DNA of 43,841 bases from Bacillota bacterium. Its GTDB lineage: Bacteria; Bacillota; Clostridia; Caldicoprobacterales; Xylanivirgaceae. The translations under genes were made by a program, and so were the position numbers. The stretch is from the NCBI GenBank assembly GCA_023621995.1, contig JAMOAB010000147.1, forward strand, positions 1 to 43,841, read 5' to 3'. Shown here piece by piece: positions 41,072-43,841 of the stretch. The stretch's first letter is position 1, and every line of letters starts with the position of its first letter. Below the pieces are notes generated by a model that saw only the letters and a program-made list of their open reading frames with translations, did no database searches and was not told the origin of the DNA.

Positions 41072-43708
41072 ATTTCAATTCTACTATAGATGCAATTATA
41101 CCTAGTCTTTTAAAAGGCGGCACTGTAGATACAAAAGAATTTCAATTCTACTATAGATGCAATTATACCCTGGTTTTCCGTCCATTCGAACGCCATCTTC
41201 TCTAATTTCAATTCTACTATAGATGCAATTATACACGGCAAGTCAATATATAGAGTACCTGATAGAGCTAATTTCAATTCTACTATAGATGCAATTATAC
41301 GCTATCACTCGATGACGAACAGACAAGAGAAATCATGAATTTCAATTCTACTATAGATGCAATTATACGTGAAAGACAAGGATATACGTAAATATCTTAA
41401 AACAGATTTCAATTCTACTATAGATGCAATTATACCTGTTCATCCCACACGCAATGTGTGGGACTTCCGCCTATTTCAATTCTACTATAGATGCAATTAT
41501 ACACCCATACACCTACTGGAGGATACACTGTATCCGTATTTCAATTCTACTATAGATGCAATTATACGGGCGGTAGCCCGCCATTTACTTGAAAAAGAAA
41601 GAGGAACATTTCAATTCTACTATAGATGCAATTATACGTAGCCGGGAAGGAGGAGACGATGATTGTAAAGGCAAAATTTCAATTCTACTATAGATGCAAT
41701 TATACGAGTTGAGGCACTTGATAGCCTTGAGACATGCTTATTTCAATTCTACTATAGATGCAATTATACCGTTACACGATTTCCAGTCGTGCTTATTAAA
41801 TTCTAATTTCAATTCTACTATAGATGCAATTATACCCTGCGTTCGGGCTTTCGCCCATAGCGGTCAGAGAGCATTTCAATTCTACTATAGATGCAATTAT
41901 ACAGACATTATATCCTTCCCTATTTGCAGCATTTCTCCTATTTCAATTCTACTATAGATGCAATTATACCTTTTTGCTTCTGCTTCCATGTTGGCCATGC
42001 AGTTCTTAATTTCAATTCTACTATAGATGCAATTATACACTCACCTCCTTTGTTTACCTCCTAACAAACTTAAATTATTTCAATTCTACTATAGATGCAA
42101 TTATACTTGAGCTGCTAGATGAATATAAGACATGGTGGAATGATTTCAATTCTACTATAGATGCAATTATACGATCTGTGCTACATATCTTCTGCCAAGG
42201 CCGATAACAATTTCAATTCTACTATAGATGCAATTATACTTGCCCTATTCGGTGTTGCAACATCTCTTTGTTGCGTATTTCAATTCTACTATAGATGCAA
42301 TTATACTCTTCAATTCGTCTTTTTAACTCCGAATATACAAAAGGATTTCAATTCTACTATAGATGCAATTATACTGTCCATGGGGTAGCTTTATCTCCTT
42401 TTTCTAGTTTATTTCAATTCTACTATAGATGCAATTATACCTCTCGGGCTATCACGAAGTGGTACACCCATCTCAAATTTCAATTCTACTATAGATGCAA
42501 TTATACTAGACCTTCCCATAGCTTTACTAAAAATTCTACTATATTTCAATTCTACTATAGATGCAATTATACCCCTTCCATGGCTTCTATTTGCTTATTC
42601 ATACTCTTATTTCAATTCTACTATAGATGCAATTATACCGATGGTACTGTATGCGACATGATAGAAGTCTATAAATTTCAATTCTACTATAGATGCAATT
42701 ATACTTTTCATAGCTTCCATAGTCAAAGGCAAGGCTTTTACATTTCAATTCTACTATAGATGCAATTATACTGGAAGACGATGAGATCAATACTTTATAT
42801 ACAGTGAATTTCAATTCTACTATAGATGCAATTATACGGGAAAATTTTATCTAACTGATTGGCAGAGTGATGAAGGATTTCAATTCTACTATAGATGCAA
42901 TTATACACTCAATCCTCAGGCAATAAAAAAGATAGAAGATGCATTTCAATTCTACTATAGATGCAATTATACGATAATAATGTTCAATTTCTAGTGTAGT
43001 TTCATAATTATTTCAATTCTACTATAGATGCAATTATACCATCTCGCTTCCCTTTAATATCGCCTGTCTTTTAAAATTTCAATTCTACTATAGATGCAAT
43101 TATACATTACTATTTGAACCTAGTCCTTCTCTATCTATTTTTATTTCAATTCTACTATAGATGCAATTATACCATAGCCCTCTTCGACTGCTCTTCCTTC
43201 AATTGCGTATTTCAATTCTACTATAGATGCAATTATACAGGTTCGTGTCTCTGCTTGTATTGTGCGTTCATAGCATTTCAATTCTACTATAGATGCAATT
43301 ATACAAAGCTTACTTCCTTTTCTTTGTCTGTGCCCTTGTAATTTCAATTCTACTATAGATGCAATTATACTGACATATTGTCAAAATGTTCTTTGGTAAT
43401 TAAAACTATATTTCAATTCTACTATAGATGCAATTATACAATATTTACACCAAACTTAGGATGTTCTACGCTGTATATTTCAATTCTACTATAGATGCAA
43501 TTATACCAATATGGCTAGGGGTAGGCTCTATATGGCTATCCCTATTTCAATTCTACTATAGATGCAATTATACCCCATTGGTAAACCAGTCAACCGAACA
43601 CCGTTTACCAATTTCAATTCTACTATAGATGCAATTATACAAGAAAGCTTAGACAATGTATTTGGTAAAGATATATATATTTCAATTCTACTATAGATGC
43701 AATTATAC

Positions 43709-43841
43709 ATAAACTTAAAAGATATTAAAGTGTGTGTCAAGTTTTCGTTGGCACCTTTTTCTTCCAGAAAGTCAATCGCTATAATAATCAAGAAAAACAT
43801 CTTAAATTTTACCATTTACCAAAGTTGTCAAGCCTAAAATG
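43709..43841 (-). promoter_or_regulatory. CRISPR leader (partial, runs off right edge)
   Basis: AT-rich, no repeat, next to the last intact repeat on the side expected for the leader of a minus-strand array. On the minus strand it has two TTGACA elements (about 43826 and 43739). The nearer one is followed 17 nt later by TAAGTT, a weak -10, so the promoter is not fixed. The left part of the leader is visible; more may lie past the window. Confidence 0.7.

Larger units (their letters stand above)
35806..43708 (-). CRISPR. CRISPR array, 119 repeats and 118 spacers by hand count
   Basis: The 30-nt repeat reads ATTTCAATTCTACTATAG followed by ATGCAATTATAC on the plus strand. On the minus strand it starts GTATAATTGC and ends GAATTGAAAT, giving the 8-nt handle ATTGAAAT like the ATTGAAAC of type I-B and III repeats. 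Spacers are 34-40 nt, mostly 36-38. All repeats appear identical except the first. Orientation rests on three points: the 3' ATTGAAAT end, the degenerate repeat at the left (trailer) end, and PAM-end behaviour of duplicated spacers. The leader is therefore on the right. No cas gene is in the window, so the type is inferred. The many short open frames inside the array with FNSTIDAII or QFYYRCNYT are only translations of the repeat. Confidence 0.98.

Noticed and set aside
35806-43708. Array read in the plus direction with the leader at the left
   Set aside because: The degenerate repeat is at the left end, the minus-strand repeat ends with the ATTGAAAT handle, and duplicated spacers share the end that would be PAM-proximal only for a minus-strand array.
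35808-43815. Many open frames of 60-154 codons inside the array on both strands
   Set aside because: Their translations repeat FNSTIDAII, QFYYRCNYT, IIASIVELK or YNCIYSRIE, which are simply the 30-nt CRISPR repeat read in different frames.
1-43841. tRNA or rRNA genes, insertion sequences, prophage or integrase genes
   Set aside because: No tRNA-like cloverleaf with a CCA-type end, no rRNA stretches and no transposase or integrase motifs were recognised on either strand by eye; a dedicated scan could still find a divergent tRNA.

Overview
The window looks like chromosome of a strictly anaerobic, low-GC, probably spore-forming Firmicute (class Clostridia). The evidence is AT-rich DNA with many ATA/AGA/AGG codons, AGGAGG-type ribosome binding sites, ferredoxin-linked metabolism (2-oxoacid:ferredoxin oxidoreductase, NuoEF-type flavoproteins, several ferredoxin-fold proteins), Rex- and BirA-type operators of the Firmicute pattern, and a 30-nt CRISPR repeat ending ATTGAAAT on its coding strand. 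The species cannot be named from the sequence alone.

Layout. 1-1012: a decayed two-component system whose response-regulator and kinase remnants were joined by a deletion. 1245-5541: a Cys-rich protein with a possible sporulation promoter, an M55 D-aminopeptidase, a convergent DUF4127 protein and a DUF457 membrane protein. 5576-7175: a biotin operon (bioY-bioB) with a consensus promoter and BirA operator. 7288-11975: an island of DUF89, two DUF134 regulators, DUF5320, two MinD-like ATPases with inserted ferredoxin domains and two NifX-like proteins; two of its promoters share a related dyad operator. 12043-16187: a four-gene NuoE/NuoF/MetV-like/(MetV-NuoG N-terminus fusion) operon preceded by two Rex boxes, probably a flavin-based NAD(H)/ferredoxin electron-transfer complex. 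16550-21774: a DsrE-like protein, a two-gene 2-oxoacid:ferredoxin oxidoreductase, an amidohydrolase, NAD synthase and a Nudix hydrolase. 21841-25897: a sodium:neurotransmitter-type symporter, a TIM-barrel sugar isomerase-like protein and an unusual double-length ABC-type permease. 26013-28975: an iron operon (DtxR-family regulator, feoA, feoB and a 49-residue Cys-rich FeoB-associated protein) with an operator overlapping its promoter. 29078-35722: a VanY-type carboxypeptidase, glucose-6-phosphate isomerase, ComEC, a YhcC-like radical SAM protein and a small acidic protein.

35806-43708: a very long CRISPR array; by hand count 119 repeats and 118 spacers. All repeats look identical except the first, which is degenerate and marks the trailer end. 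The coding strand is minus, so the leader lies at the right edge of the window (43709 onward). No cas gene is in the window. Two spacer pairs come from the same protospacers; within each pair one end is identical and the other differs by 1-2 nt, the pattern expected of repeated acquisition anchored at one (PAM) end.

Taken together, the minus-strand genes from about 12 to 21 kb suggest redox balancing between ferredoxin and NAD(H): KorAB-type enzyme making reduced ferredoxin, a NuoEF-like complex under NADH-sensing Rex control, and NAD synthesis nearby. The most novel-looking items are the MetV-fused NuoG-like subunit complex, the DUF134/MinD-ferredoxin/NifX island with its shared operator, and the CRISPR array with its re-acquired spacers.
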